A stretch of DNA of 64,000 nucleotides from Apostichopus japonicus (Eukaryota > Echinodermata > Holothuroidea > Aspidochirotida > Stichopodidae). Made by a program: the position numbers and the translations under genes. The stretch lies in contig NC_092568.1 of assembly GCF_037975245.1 (NCBI RefSeq), positions 38,890,631-38,954,630 on the forward strand, in the 5' to 3' direction. Positions 1 to 10,165 of this stretch are shown here, in pieces (positions within the stretch are counted from its first letter, which is position 1; every line of letters begins with the position of its first letter). The notes beneath the pieces were generated by a model. It did no database searches. It had not been told where the DNA came from and saw only the letters and a list, made by a program, of their open reading frames with translations.

Positions 1-317
1 AGTTACTTTGTCTTTTTTGTTGGCACGGTAAGCATAAAAATCTCGAATCTGGTTGCACTTCACACCACCAGTCAACTGGTTGACAACTTTTTGGAAAAAT
101 TCCCAGGCACCGAAACTTGCAATTTGGTATAATTCAGATTTAACACCGTAGAATGATTTGAAGCAACATCAATGGCTTCATAAATGTCCTCTGGGGTAGG
201 GCATGTCTCTCGATGATCACAAATGACTGCTAAGGATGTATTTTGCTTCCTCCAAGAAGTAACACATATTGCTGAGGTCTTTCTGAAATCTTTTGCAAAT
301 AGAATTCCAAGTTGATG
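1..317 (-). CDS. Possible internal exon, unknown protein (runs off the window)
   Basis: On the minus strand a pyrimidine-rich tract ends in a plausible acceptor (TTACTTAGGTAG) and is followed by sequence that reads as protein down to the window edge. One frame is open for about 80 codons and includes CPTPEDIYEAIDVAS. A second frame, open from about base 159 to base 1, includes SFYGVKSELYQIASFGAW and NQIRDFYAYRANKKDK. The two look like one protein interrupted by a one-base shift near 151-165, so this may be a decayed gene or contain an assembly error. I do not recognise the family. It may belong with the candidate first exon at 1752-1809, but a direct splice between them does not give an open frame throughout, so an exon could be missing. 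Confidence 0.33.
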
Positions 318-922
318 CTACCTAAGTAACAAAGAAAAGAAAAGAAAATTCCAATCATAATGAAGTTGTGTTAAAACACTCTTGGAGCATAAGCAGTTAT
401 TTACATGTACCCCTCACAAAACATTGACATTCCTAAAGAAAATGCACACAATTTAATCAGTTGTGGTTGTCTTCTTCAAGCTCGTTTGAAACTAGAAAGC
501 CAGATGGCCTATAGTGATTCCTTGTCAAAACAGGAACTTGCATTAAACTTTCATCAGACAATGTAGGCAACTTTTACAACCAATGCATCATGTTAACAAT
601 GCTTGAAACAATGCTCACTCCCATTGCATGCAATTGTGTAGATGGCTATGAACTGTAACAGCTAGATCACTTCCATAATATCGCTAAATTATAGTTGGGC
701 CTAGGTCTAAAAGTATCACCGATCCACATCAACTTCGGCCTACTTCCTACATCTTACAAGCTAAAATGGCAATTAGTGGTAATTATATATTGCATTACAT
801 GAATATATGTTTATCCCTTAGTAAGCATAGTACCAGCGTAACTATAGGCCCATGCCCGATGCTATTAAAAATGCATTGCCTTGAAATAGCCTAAGTAGTA
901 AGTATATCCTACTAGTATAGTC

Positions 923-1399
923 AGTATTGCGAAGTTCGGCATACTGCGAAGTTCGGACACCCTAAGAAATACACGATTTCACCATAAAAACCTACAGGAA
1001 GAGCCAAATTTCACCAAAAAGTACGAAGCTACAGTTTTTTGTCTCCAAAATGACCCGTGTGCAAGAAATTACTCACATATTTGTCAATAAAATGACGAAG
1101 ATCTATGAAGTCTGTAATAATTACTGAAAGCGCAACTGCGCCACCAATTTTATCACCAGCGCCACACTGTGGGTTGCGTGTCCGAACTTCGCAATACTCT
1201 AGCAAAGAAATACCAGTTCCACAATCACGAAGAATCTTCTTGGAAAACAACGTGAAAACAGTTTGCAGGAAAGAAAGTTTGGCCGTGTATCGTACTATAA
1301 CACAATTCTCCCACCATATGAAGTATATTTTCTGGTGATTTATACCAGAAGATTTAGTTTTGGGGTGTTTTAGGTCTTAAGTGTCCGAACTTCGAAGTC
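923..1399. repeat. Inverted-repeat unit, MITE-like
   Basis: The motif GCGAAGTTCGG occurs twice in direct orientation (929-939 and 946-956). Its complement CCGAACTTCG occurs at 1182-1191 and 1385-1394. The outer pair reads CGAAGTTCGGACAC on the left and GTGTCCGAACTTCG on the right; the inner pair extends to AGTATTGCGAAGTTCGG against CCGAACTTCGCAATACT. This nested inverted layout is typical of a small non-autonomous DNA transposon. No target-site duplication was identified. Open frames on both strands here are by-products of the repeat. Confidence 0.5.
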
Positions 1400-1751
1400 A
1401 CCATGCTACTACTACTACTTAAAAAAGTGACTCGCAGGGTATACGAAGTTACGGTTAACGCCCAAAAGGAATAGAATGCACTAGGTTACATAAAAGGCCT
1501 AGACAAAAGTCCTCCGTCCGTCCGTAGGCAATTCCGTTTAATTTTACTTGTATGTAGGTAACACAGATTCGTTGACAATGAGTTGACTATGACAAACAGC
1601 ACCTAGCCTATTATATTAACTTATCGTATGACTTTAACGTTAGGTCTACGTAACGCAAGCGATTCAAATGCATTCGTCTACCCAACTTAGTCGTGGGTCT
1701 CTAAGCATATCTCGTTCGTTTCACGTTCACTTACGTAATATCGAAACATAC

Positions 1752-1809
1752 CTCCGAATTTTTCAATCAATTCTTCCAGGCCCCAGTCTCCTATAACGTC
1801 ATTTTCCAT
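1752..1809 (-). CDS. Candidate first coding exon, minus strand
   Basis: Reading leftwards from the ATG at 1809-1807, 19 codons (MENDVIGDWGLEELIEKFG) are followed by a clean splice donor G|GTATGT at 1751. The peptide is acidic and amphipathic, and the WGLEELIEKF pattern resembles the start of a SAM-like helical domain (inference). The exon ends in phase 1. Downstream exons would lie toward position 1; the sequence at 1-317 is one candidate. Too short to name a product. Confidence 0.38.
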
Positions 1810-2661
1810 GCCATTGTTGCTCGTTACCGCACACTGAATACGTAACGTTATGTGGCTTGCACGTATATATGGCCGTGGTTACTATAGTACATTTAGTAAC
1901 GATAAATGTTGTCAGTGGTTTGAACACGTAACTTGCACTAAGAATCCAGCTGATGGGAGGTTCGACCAATCGGAATGCTCGAACTGAAAGTACACTTTCT
2001 GCAGGTGTAAAAAATACACGCTACATGAATTATGTAACCCTACTCAGGGTCAGAGTAACCCTTCAGGTGTAGGGTGAACGGTTACACCTGGAAAGTGTTC
2101 AAATTCAACACTCCATTTTTTTGCGTGTAGTGTATGTTATTCGACGAAAGTAGACACAATTTTAGAGCCGTTGACGCAAAAAATAGGATCTCAGATCTGA
2201 GAAGTGATTAGCATAGACCTAATTAGATTTGTCGAGTCGCATGATAATCCGTCGTGTTCTCAGATAGTACTATGCTTCCTCCCAGACAAACCGGCTGCCA
2301 CGATTCTAGCCGACAACCTGGATAGGTATTCGCCCCGACACCGCAAGCTGTTTGCAACAACTTGTGGTCTTGAACTAGAGTTTACATATTTTTTAGGCTA
2401 TAGCACCGATATAAGAACAGAGAGGAAAGTAGTGTATTCGCAACTTCTTTGTTTTTTTTTATTTGAAAATATGTTAAGGATAGGTTATACCCCTGAATAT
2501 AATTGTGAAAGAAAGGTTCGATTCGAAGGGTATCGGATTGTTTATAACAACCAACAACCAACGACAGAGAACAAGTTAGTTTAATCATTTACTTTACTCG
2601 TCTGAGTACAAAATGAAAACGCAAAGAACTAAAGAGAAACATATAGAATGACAACTACTAC
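1810..2661. other. Unassigned stretch with one unrecognised ORF
   Basis: The stretch upstream (to the right) of the minus-strand candidate exon would hold its promoter if that gene is real. A plus-strand frame of 126 codons is open at 2204-2584. It contains RYSPRHRKLFATTCGLELEF, which looks protein-like, but no domain, splice structure or neighbour supports it. I do not annotate it as a gene. Confidence 0.3.
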
Positions 2662-2717
2662 TGTTACGAATATGCCCTGACCCACAAACTAAGCCCAAAT
2701 AAGTTTTACCAGGCTAA

Positions 2718-4170
2718 GAGCCAGAAACCCAAAATATACACAGGTGGAACCCCAGAGGTAAAAGGGACACCCGATTCAAAGGCAAACAGCGGCAAAGGGA
2801 ATTCTGGGGCACGAAACCACCAAGTGGGAGTGGATTCAAAAAGCAAGTTACTTGCTATAATTGTAACAAACCTGGTCATCTCATGTCACAATGTTATCTG
2901 TTGCAAAATCAAAATTCTCAAAGAAAACAGGAGGGATCCTCAAAATCACCCCCTAATACAGTTGGATGTGTTGCCGCAAAGAGGAATTCGAATCGAATTG
3001 ACAAGGAAATCCAAAAGAAGGAATTTGCTAAAAATCAAGTGAATAAGGAATTCCAACCATTCATTATGGAGGGTAGAATATCAATTAGTGATGATTTTTC
3101 GCCACAACAAATTAAGATTTTTAGGGACACAGGTTGTTCACAGTCGCTCATTTTAGAAGAAACGTTGCCCTTTGGTGAACAGAGTTCGACTGGAACGTGT
3201 GCATTAATCCATGGTATAAAGATGGAGATTATCAGTGTTCCCTTACACAGAGTAAACCTAGAGTGTGGTTTGGTGTCCGGCCAAGTGCTGGTTGGAGTTA
3301 TGTCGGAATTGCCGATAAAAGGTGTTTCCATGATGCTTGGAAATGACCTGGCAGGGGATAAGATTCTCCCTAACCCCATTGTTACAAATACGCCCTCTAA
3401 TGTTGGTAGCCACGAGGAAGATGAAATATTTCCTGCATGTGTAATAACTAGGGCAATGAGTAAAAAGGCAGTCTCGGAAGTGGAGGTGTCTGGGAGCTGT
3501 CAGAGTGATGTCTTTAAGTTGGAAGACACATTTTTTAAGGTGTTGAATGACACAGAAAGTATTTCGGGAGATAACCAAAAGGTACAAAAAGAAGATCCTT
3601 TGAGCCGCAACAAATTGATTTTAGAACAAAGTCGTGACCCTGAACTGATAGATTTAGTTAAAGGGGCAGTGACCCCACAAGAAGTGGAAGATAACCCTGT
3701 CTGCTTCTACAAACAAAATGGCGTGGTGATGAGAAAATGGCGACCTCTAGTTGCGCCTGCAGATGAGGAATGGCAAGTGGTGCACCAAATTGTTGTACCC
3801 AAGGTGTACCACAGTGACGTCATGAGCATGGCCCATGATAGTCGAATGGCAGGACATTTAGGCGTCAGGGAAACCTGTGATAGGATTCTAAAACATTTTT
3901 GGTGGCCCAAAATCAGGAGTGACGTGGCTGATTACTGTAGGTCGTGCCATGCATGTCAGGTGGTTGGGAAGCCCAACCAGAAAATACCGCCAGCACCTTT
4001 GAAGCCAATCCCTGCTTTTGATGAGCCTTTTAGTAGAGTCATTATTGATTGCGTTGGTCCTCTCCCTAAAACGAAATCAGGCAGACAAAATTTGCAGCAA
4101 GGTCAAGCCAAAATGAAACAATGGTATGACAAAAATGCAAAGAACAGAGTGTTCAAACCAGGAATTATTC
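2718..4170 (+). pseudogene. Gag zinc knuckle - protease - integrase fragment
   Basis: A single open frame begins in a basic Gag tail, and its CX2CX4HX4C zinc knuckle is at 2853-2894. A retropepsin-like segment follows with the DTG active site at 3126-3134 (context FRDTGCSQS) and a MLGNDLAG flap-side motif. After an acidic linker comes the integrase N-terminal H2C2 zinc module (MAHDSRMAGHLG ... CRSCHACQ, about 3820-3960) and the start of the catalytic core with its first Asp at 4047-4049 (IIDCVGPLP). The frame then jumps at about 4090 to a piece typical of the end of integrase (KMKQWYDKNAK). The second Asp and the Glu of the DDE triad are therefore deleted. Reverse transcriptase, expected after integrase in this group, is absent. 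Confidence 0.85.
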
Positions 4171-4172
4171 AA

Positions 4173-4417
4173 CTATTGAAAAGGAATGTCTTGCACTCTT
4201 GTTATCACTGCAACATTTCGATGTATATTTGCATACTACCGTCTACTCTGTGCTTGTGTTTACTCATCATAATCCTCTCACTTTCATACATAGAATGACG
4301 AGTAAGAATCAGAGATTAATGAGATGGAGTTTAACTTTACAAGAGTACAATCTTGATGTGAGGCACATAAAAGGAAAAGACAATGTGATGGCAGATGCTT
4401 TTTCCAGATTCACATGA
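4173..4417 (+). pseudogene. RNase H C-terminal fragment of the same element
   Basis: In a different frame from the integrase fragment, the sequence encodes EKECLALLLSLQHFDVYL, then a THHNPL motif, then RHIKGKDNVMADAFSR and a stop at 4415-4417. These are the hallmark blocks of gypsy RNase H. The family has TDHNPL; here the Asp codon is CAT (His) at 4265-4267, so a catalytic carboxylate is lost. The domain abuts the integrase tail at about 4170, which marks the breakpoint of the deletion that removed reverse transcriptase. About 230 bp of non-coding sequence separates the stop from the polypurine tract. Confidence 0.85.
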
Positions 4418-4636
4418 ATTTATTGTATATATGACAAGACAAAGATAATATCACTATGCATGTGTATAAAGAACACTCAAAATTATTTATTATGCATAAC
4501 TTAAAAAGTTGTTTGATGAGTGTTTAACGAAAATTTGTTCAAGTGTAACAAAGTTCATATTTTATGATATAGTATGTGATAGGATAGAGCAGAATGTAAG
4601 AGATAAGAAAGTTTTCATTGCATTCAAACTTTCCTT

Positions 4637-4648
4637 TAAGGGGGAGGG
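4637..4648 (+). promoter_or_regulatory. Polypurine tract
   Basis: A purine run AAGGGGGAGGG lies immediately before the TGTTA that opens the LTR. This is the plus-strand primer site for reverse transcription and fixes the LTR start. Confidence 0.8.
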
Positions 4649-5747
4649 TGTTAAGAGGGCCCATTGTAGCCTAACGCTAGTCACTGCTAGTGAGGAACCT
4701 AATGTTATATTATAGAAAGTATTTGAAATTGCCTACGTGATAAATCAATATTTGAGAAATTAGGTCGGGTTACCGTGTCAGAATGTTATAGTACACGATT
4801 GTTCTGGTATATTCCTTATGATGACGCGCTGGTCTCGGGTTAACATCGGATTACGTGAAATCGCGTGTAAGCTGTGCACACATCTTCGTGGATTATCTGG
4901 AATGTTCGCGAGATATGCAAAGGACTTCCGGGGAGGAAGAAACTGGGTCGAATCGTTACTCAGGTGTATCGAGAAAGATCTGGATGATTCTTGACATGGC
5001 GGATCGTATAAAAACCCGCCCAGATCGGAGAGTTTCTCAGTTTCTGAACGAATACAAGCGACGACACATAGTATACCATTCTACTATTTATCGTCAGTGC
5101 TCAACTGCCAGTAGTTTCTGAGGGATTGAGATATCGATACCAAGATTGATTCTACACTTCCATTCAGAAGTTTGAAGAGGACTTTGCTGTGAAAATACAG
5201 TTTTCCAGTCTTTATTTCGGAGAAGGTGAAGAATTTCTGTCTCCGTTGAGGAAGTTCGTTAAGCCAGGAGTTGGTGGCTATAAAGCTGATTTTGGACTGA
5301 CTCTGGTAATATTTAGTCGGCGAGAAGTTCGACTTGTGCTTCACTCTATTGTGGCTGGAAGTCCGTCTTCTATTTTGGAGCATCGCCGGAAAGAAGGTGA
5401 CTGCTGTTTCTGGGATCGCGAGAAATTTCGTCGAGGACCAGTGAATTTCGCGGTACAACGGACCGAGAATCGTCGTTATCAAGGTCTTGGCCGCTGAGGG
5501 ATATCGCCGTTGGAAGAGACCAGCGTGTTTTAAGTGTATCCTATCTTGTTAAGTTTGTGAGTAATTTTCTATATATTTGTAATTACCACTTGTTGTTGTT
5601 GGTTCAAACAACATTGTTCAATATAGTTTACGTTCTCATTCAAATTCTCTAGACTCGTCAATTTGTCTGTGTTCCTTACGGAAACGAACCCAGGCTTGTG
5701 TCTCGTTAAAAATTAATTATCGAGACCTCTCGCATTCCAACGTAACA
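4649..5747 (+). repeat. 3' LTR (1,099 bp)
   Basis: The LTR starts with TGTTA directly after the polypurine tract and ends with TAACA, a perfect 5-bp terminal inverted repeat with the usual TG...CA ends. A TATA box (TATAAAAA, 5007-5014) lies about one third into it and probably marks the U3/R border region. ORFs read through the LTR on both strands, but none resembles a protein. No matching 5' LTR is present in the window. Confidence 0.78.
5007..5014 (+). promoter_or_regulatory. TATA box within the LTR
   Basis: TATAAAAA lies inside the LTR, followed by GC-richer sequence. It is consistent with the retroelement's own core promoter. Confidence 0.5.
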
Positions 5748-6886
5748 CTACTAATATTGGACCAAGGAATTTATGTAAAAAAAAATCGAGCTTGGTCAAT
5801 AATTAATAAACTACCAATTATTGATCAGACTATATAGTACACTTTCGTGGGATTTATGATAAGTGGAGTGCATAATGCGAAAGTATATACTTCGATTATA
5901 GTCATCCAGACACTTTTCTGAGTAATTTTAAGTTTAGATAAGAGCCAAGATATGTATGGCTAGAACAGGTATCAGACAAGTGCGCCAGCCGGAAGCCATA
6001 GTACCTTGCATACCTTGTAAGCAGGGATCAAGAGAAATTTCGGATTCTTATATGTAAGTATATGAACAACGGAGAACTCTCTGTTAGTAAGGGTGAGTAT
6101 TATATTAAATAAAGGCCATAAATGGCGGTCTAGCCGTACATATCGTGGTTCTTTTCCGTTGTTAAATCCCAGTCAGTTTTGCATTGTTCGTTTACGCATA
6201 TAACTTAACTTTATGTAAAATGCGTATAATATGGTGCACATCCTCCTAAACATCCGCATAGACATTTGTTTTAAACGCACGAATTGATCAATTAATGAGA
6301 AAGTAGGATGTATGAACCCTTTCATTGAGTTAATACTATGCAAACCTATACATATAGTTCCAATTAGAATATATCTCGGTAGTAGAAATTAGGTCTTGCC
6401 CTGAGTACGTACAGCGTGGTAATCGTATGACTTCCTATGAAGGACTATGACTATACACTACCATAACGAAAAGTTCGAATCTCAGGCAAATATCAAACGA
6501 ATATCACTCCCCCATCCCCCGCCCCTCCCCCATTTTTTAACAGCCTCAATTGTGCTCCTTTTAATAAAGTAGTGCGCTGGTATAGATATGAAAAGTGCCG
6601 TTGTCATAACAAGAGTGTCATTTTGTTGTACGAAAGATGCAAAACTGTAATTAAAAAGTGCCATGCTATAGTTCATAGATGGAGAAAAACATGTCATTTA
6701 CAAGAGCCCTCTTGGGGAAAACATTAAATTCTGTAATCTTGTGAATGCAGAATGCAGTGAGGGTTTGTAGAAAAGTATCAAATCAGTCCATGTTCCACTG
6801 TATAACCCAGGTTTTTTCCACTCCTTGCACTCTCCCTCGACAGGTTGAACCTTTTTCTGTCACGCCTGAGTAACATGACTCACGGT
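5748..6886. other. Unassigned stretch
   Basis: AT-rich sequence with a C-rich patch near 6508-6532. I see no exon, RNA gene or bounded repeat. It lies downstream of the minus-strand gene ending at 7116 and may include part of its transcribed 3' flank. Confidence 0.5.
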
Positions 6887-7017
6887 CAGTGGCGTCGCCA
6901 GACATTCCAATCTTGGAGGGCACAGGGGGGCAACTCGCATTTGGGGGTGGGGGCACCTGGGGAACACGGTTTTTTATTGGGAGGGCACGTGCCCCCTCCC
7001 TTTTGGCGACGCCACTG
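6887..7017. mobile_element. Short hAT-type MITE (131 bp)
   Basis: Perfect 14-bp terminal inverted repeats CAGTGGCGTCGCCA bound the unit. The flanks are CTCACGGT (6879-6886) and CTCACGAT (7018-7025), an 8-bp target duplication with one mismatch, as expected for hAT. The interior is made of G-runs followed by C-runs. The same interior (a 'gggagggcacgtg' block) recurs in the longer copies at 16208-16820 and near 21905-22406, so this is an internally deleted member of that family. Confidence 0.85.
6973..6978 (-). promoter_or_regulatory. Candidate poly(A) signal inside the MITE
   Basis: On the minus strand this reads AATAAA. It lies about 140 bp past the stop codon of the gene ending at 7116, and I see no earlier AATAAA between them. 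The transposon may therefore supply the gene's cleavage signal (inference). Confidence 0.4.
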
Positions 7018-7115
7018 CTCACGATGGTCACTTTTGAGGCCTGTTGCAATTGAGCCGATCAAAGCGACTTTCAACAACAACAAAAAAAACCTGAACCACA
7101 TATTACTCGCCCGTA

Positions 7116-8030
7116 TCAGAACTTTTGCTTAAAAATTTGCAACATCAGATCGCTGAAAAACTTCGAGTGCATCGGCTTCTCTTCGATGCACTGCATGTCG
7201 GTTTGTACTAACCGAATCATGGCATAAAATTCCTTACAGCTTACTTTCATCTCCACTGCTTTCTTCTTCATCATGTTGTAATGCAACAGTTTGGCCCTTT
7301 CTCCTTTGCTGTGAAATGCAGTGAGCTCTTCTTTCATTATATTAAAAAAACCTGCAACAGCATTAAGACCATCTAGGAAAGCGGAAAGTGCTGGAATCAG
7401 GGAGTCGCTTACGACGACTGCTGATGTCTTGTTGATCTCGACTTGTTTGGCCTCCTCCGCCGCTTTAGCCATATCGCTGTTTGCACTACTGCTGAGAAGA
7501 GGCGAGGCAATTAAATTCACACCAGGAACAAACGCAAGGCCAAAAGCCCATCCTCTTGAGTTGGCAGCTTCTTTTTCTAACGCTTGTTTCCTTTTTATCA
7601 ACTCGTTATTGAGAACCTCAAGTTCAGAGATCAACACCTTCGCCTCATCCTGCCTCTTCTTTAGAGGAACAATCATATCCTCGTGCATGCGTATGACCTC
7701 GGTGCAACATTGCTGGTATCCGTTTACCTGTTGCAGGATACATGGAAGCTTGCATTTCCAGGCGGTTAGTTCATGTTTTTCGTAGTCGTCGAAGTACTCT
7801 TCGATGGCTCTTATCATTTGACTAGAAAGAGGCAAAACCTTCTTCATATAGACGACGGCATCTCTCCTCGTCTGGTCACGAATGTTGTTGATTTCAAAGG
7901 CCTTGTGTGATGAAAACTCTACTGCATTCTCCTCATACAGAGATCTAAGACCCCGTGAGAATATTAGCATGTTCCTTGGCAATTCTTTCAACTTAACTGA
8001 GAAACTATCTACCCTTCCTTGCACCGACAT
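7116..8030 (-). CDS. Helical pore-former-like protein, paralogue A
   Basis: An uninterrupted 304-codon exon. A splice acceptor (TTTCATTTACAG) directly abuts the ATG at 8030, exactly as in the paralogue at 10999-11976, so a small upstream exon is expected; I could not find one nearby. The protein is almost entirely helical in pattern. An N-terminal helical region of about 150 residues contains a heptad-like charged stretch (PLKKRQDEAKVLISELEVLN). A glycine/alanine-rich hydrophobic stretch spans about residues 160-235 (GLAFVPGVNLIASPLL ... SLIPALSAFLDGLNAVAGFF), and a second amphipathic helix follows. Long helix, hydrophobic hairpin, long helix is the layout of ClyA/HBL/Xax-type alpha pore-forming proteins; this is an architectural inference, not sequence proof. 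The C-terminus is shorter than and unlike paralogue B after about residue 285, so it may be truncated. There is no signal peptide. Confidence 0.72.
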   Translation of the reverse strand: MSVQGRVDSFSVKLKELPRNMLIFSRGLRSLYEENAVEFSSHKAFEINNIRDQTRRDAVVYMKKVLPLSSQMIRAIEEYFDDYEKHELTAWKCKLPCILQQVNGYQQCCTEVIRMHEDMIVPLKKRQDEAKVLISELEVLNNELIKRKQALEKEAANSRGWAFGLAFVPGVNLIASPLLSSSANSDMAKAAEEAKQVEINKTSAVVVSDSLIPALSAFLDGLNAVAGFFNIMKEELTAFHSKGERAKLLHYNMMKKKAVEMKVSCKEFYAMIRLVQTDMQCIEEKPMHSKFFSDLMLQIFKQKF

Positions 8031-9127
8031 CTGTAAATGAAAACCAAATTGAAAACTTTAGTCGACTTTTCGCGGACAATGCAAACTGCTTATATACTTC
8101 CAAGGTTAAGCTGAAAGGAACGGTATCTTTTGACAATGAGGACAACAATATAACGTTTTCTGGAAGGACGGACATGGTAAAGATGCTGCCACTAACAAGA
8201 ATGAAATCATAAATTTGAATTTGTTATTTCAAATGAAATTATTTTGCATTGTACAAACATCAACAAAAATATCTTTTTCCTCATGATAACCTGTGTAGCA
8301 TATATATTCAATTCGAACTCATACAAAGATCTACTTATTGTACAACAACACATTTTTAATGATTTCTCAAAAACAAACATTGCTCTGCTTTAAAACAATA
8401 TAACAAACAAACTTAAATTACAAATCCTGTTGGTAAACCATATACATTGTAGTCAAATTGCTTGGTTGTGTTAATCATTATACAGTACGGTATATGTTAA
8501 CAATACATATCTACTATATAGTACATATTATAGTATGTGTGTGTAGGTAAATGCAAGTATGTATATTTTTAATTGGCCCAAATGTAGATGTTGTGTTGTT
8601 TGTTGTTTGACGACAATCGTTAAGTTATACGTATACGGCGCATGGATCTTGACAAAAGGTGTCAATCACCGAATCAAAGTTCATTCGTTCAGATCAATCT
8701 CGTTCTATACGCTCAGTTTGACTAATGAGGAAAAAAAAACATTTCCTCTGTCTTTGCTGACCTGAGGTAAGTTTTTTGTTCTGTTTTAGACAACTAGATG
8801 ATTTCTCGTTTGTCGCTCGAAATAAGGCAATGGTAGCCAGCATTAAGCACAAAATGTTCAAGTTTTGAAGGGACGTTATTATGAATGTTTCATTTTTAAA
8901 TCCCATCTTACATTTTAAAAGCACTGGGCAGTAATCGAAAATGACAACACAAGTTTCTGCCGCTCGAAAAACTAACAAGTTTAAAGATCCTGTTTTGTTT
9001 ATTTGTGCTTTTGTTACTTTGTATTACACGTGAATGGTGGGCGATACACGCACTTTGCTTTCGCCTTTACGGTAGATAGAGAAAAGACAACTTTCCTGGT
9101 TGTGTTTGAATCATATTAACTGGTTAT
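8031..9127. other. Intron or 5' flank of paralogue A, collinear with paralogue B
   Basis: The first 300 bp or so are collinear with 11977-12400. Shared blocks are CTGTAAAT next to the exon, TTTAGTCG, a GGACAAT-type block, AAATGAAATTATTT and CTCATGATAACC. The conserved non-coding order shows that the duplication included the intron as well as the exon. The remainder to 9127 shows nothing recognisable. Confidence 0.55.
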
Positions 9128-9130
9128 TTT

Positions 9131-9879
9131 TTGAACGTCGGATACCCCCTTCACTTAATTAGACAGGGTATTTCCAGGGCCGACAAGTTGAGCCGTGAGG
9201 ACTTATTAAAATACAAGTCTAAAAGTCCCAACACACGCATCCCGTTCGTTAGTTACAACCCCCTCATCAAATCTTTCATTCGCTCCATCAAACAGGAATT
9301 TGCTGTATTTCAAGACGATCAGTCCGTAGGAGAATCGTTTAAGGTACCCCCCATGCTAGCATTTCGTCAACCCCCCAACCTTAAATTTCTTCTCACTTCC
9401 TCCAGACTCTCCCGCTCAGTTTCCACCTCCGCAGGCAATTTTCCTTGCGGTAAACCTAGATGCCAAATATGCCCCCATATTACCCCAGGCACCGTGGTCA
9501 AGATTCCCAATGTTGACTTTAGTCTAAGACCCCCTTCCCTCTCTTGTGATTCTATTAATGTTATTTACATTTTCTATTGTGTACTTTGCAAAGAGGGCAA
9601 TTATGTAGGTGAAACAGGCTCCCGATTCCGCTTACGTTTTAATAATCACAAAAAATCTATTCGTGATAATTTTGCAGGATCCCCAGTTTCCGAACATTTC
9701 AATCTTCATAGTCATTCTCTAAAAACCTAAAATGTATTTTAATTGCCTCAGACTTCAAATCAACTACTGAACGTAAACGTAAAGAAATCCATTGGATCTT
9801 TCGTATTAAGTCTCACATCACCGGCCTCAACAAAGACTTGGGACCCCTTAACAACTATCAGTTCTACAAGCATATGTAA
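9131..9879 (+). pseudogene. Penelope-like element 3' end with GIY-YIG endonuclease, frameshifted
   Basis: The frame opens mid-protein (GYPLHLIRQGISRADKL). It has the linker zinc motif CGKPRCQICP (about 9447-9476) and a GIY-YIG-type endonuclease with IYIFYCVLCKEGNYVGETGS and a downstream arginine and histidine (RLRFNNHKKS). This zinc-linker plus GIY-YIG arrangement is diagnostic for Penelope-like retroelements. A stop at 9728-9730 is caused by a single-base frameshift; shifted by one, the protein continues (CILIASDFKSTTERKRKE ... NNYQFYKHM) to TAA at 9877-9879. Reverse transcriptase is missing, so the insert is 5'-truncated, starting around 9128. It lies between the two pore-former-like paralogues. 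Confidence 0.85.
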
Positions 9880-10122
9880 TCCGTTCTTTGCTCCTTAATC
9901 CGCTTCCTGTATAGTCATGGTTTATTTGGTTTTAATTCCATCATTGCAACTTACACTTATCTAGCGTCATACTTTCATTGTGTCACATTTTGTACTTCTC
10001 ATTCGACTGCTAAGTATTGCTGACGAAGGTCACAGGGGGACTGAAAATTCCAATATATTTTCTAAAACTTACTCCTTATTTGTCAATTATGAGTCATATC
10101 TTATTTCTCTGGTTTTCTCTAA

Positions 10123-10165
10123 TAATATATATATATATATACATACGTATATACATACATCAATA
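10123..10165. repeat. TA / ATAC microsatellite
   Basis: Short (TA)n and (ATAC)n tract just beyond the Penelope remnant; it may be the element's 3' tail. Confidence 0.7.

Larger units (their letters stand above)
2662..5747 (+). mobile_element. Internally deleted Ty3/gypsy element, Gmr1-like domain order
   Basis: The remnant runs from the end of gag through protease and integrase pieces to an RNase H end, a polypurine tract and a complete 3' LTR. RNase H lies after integrase and is the last coding domain before the LTR. That order, protease-integrase-(reverse transcriptase)-RNase H, is copia-like and is known within Ty3/gypsy only for the Gmr1-like group of deuterostomes. Reverse transcriptase and most of the integrase core are gone, so the copy is dead. 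CTAC lies on both sides (2658-2661 and 5748-5751), directly next to TGTTA at 2662 and TAACA at 5747. This could be a 4-bp target duplication flanking an element whose 5' LTR is reduced to a few bases, but four bases is weak support. Confidence 0.82.

Noticed and set aside
2204-2584. 126-codon open frame as a gene
   Set aside because: Protein-like in part, but with no recognisable domain, splice site or promoter; chance cannot be excluded.
7321-7785. Plus-strand 154-aa frame (and the similar one at 11252-11731)
   Set aside because: Antisense shadows of the two pore-former-like exons; they mirror their conservation and lack any motif.
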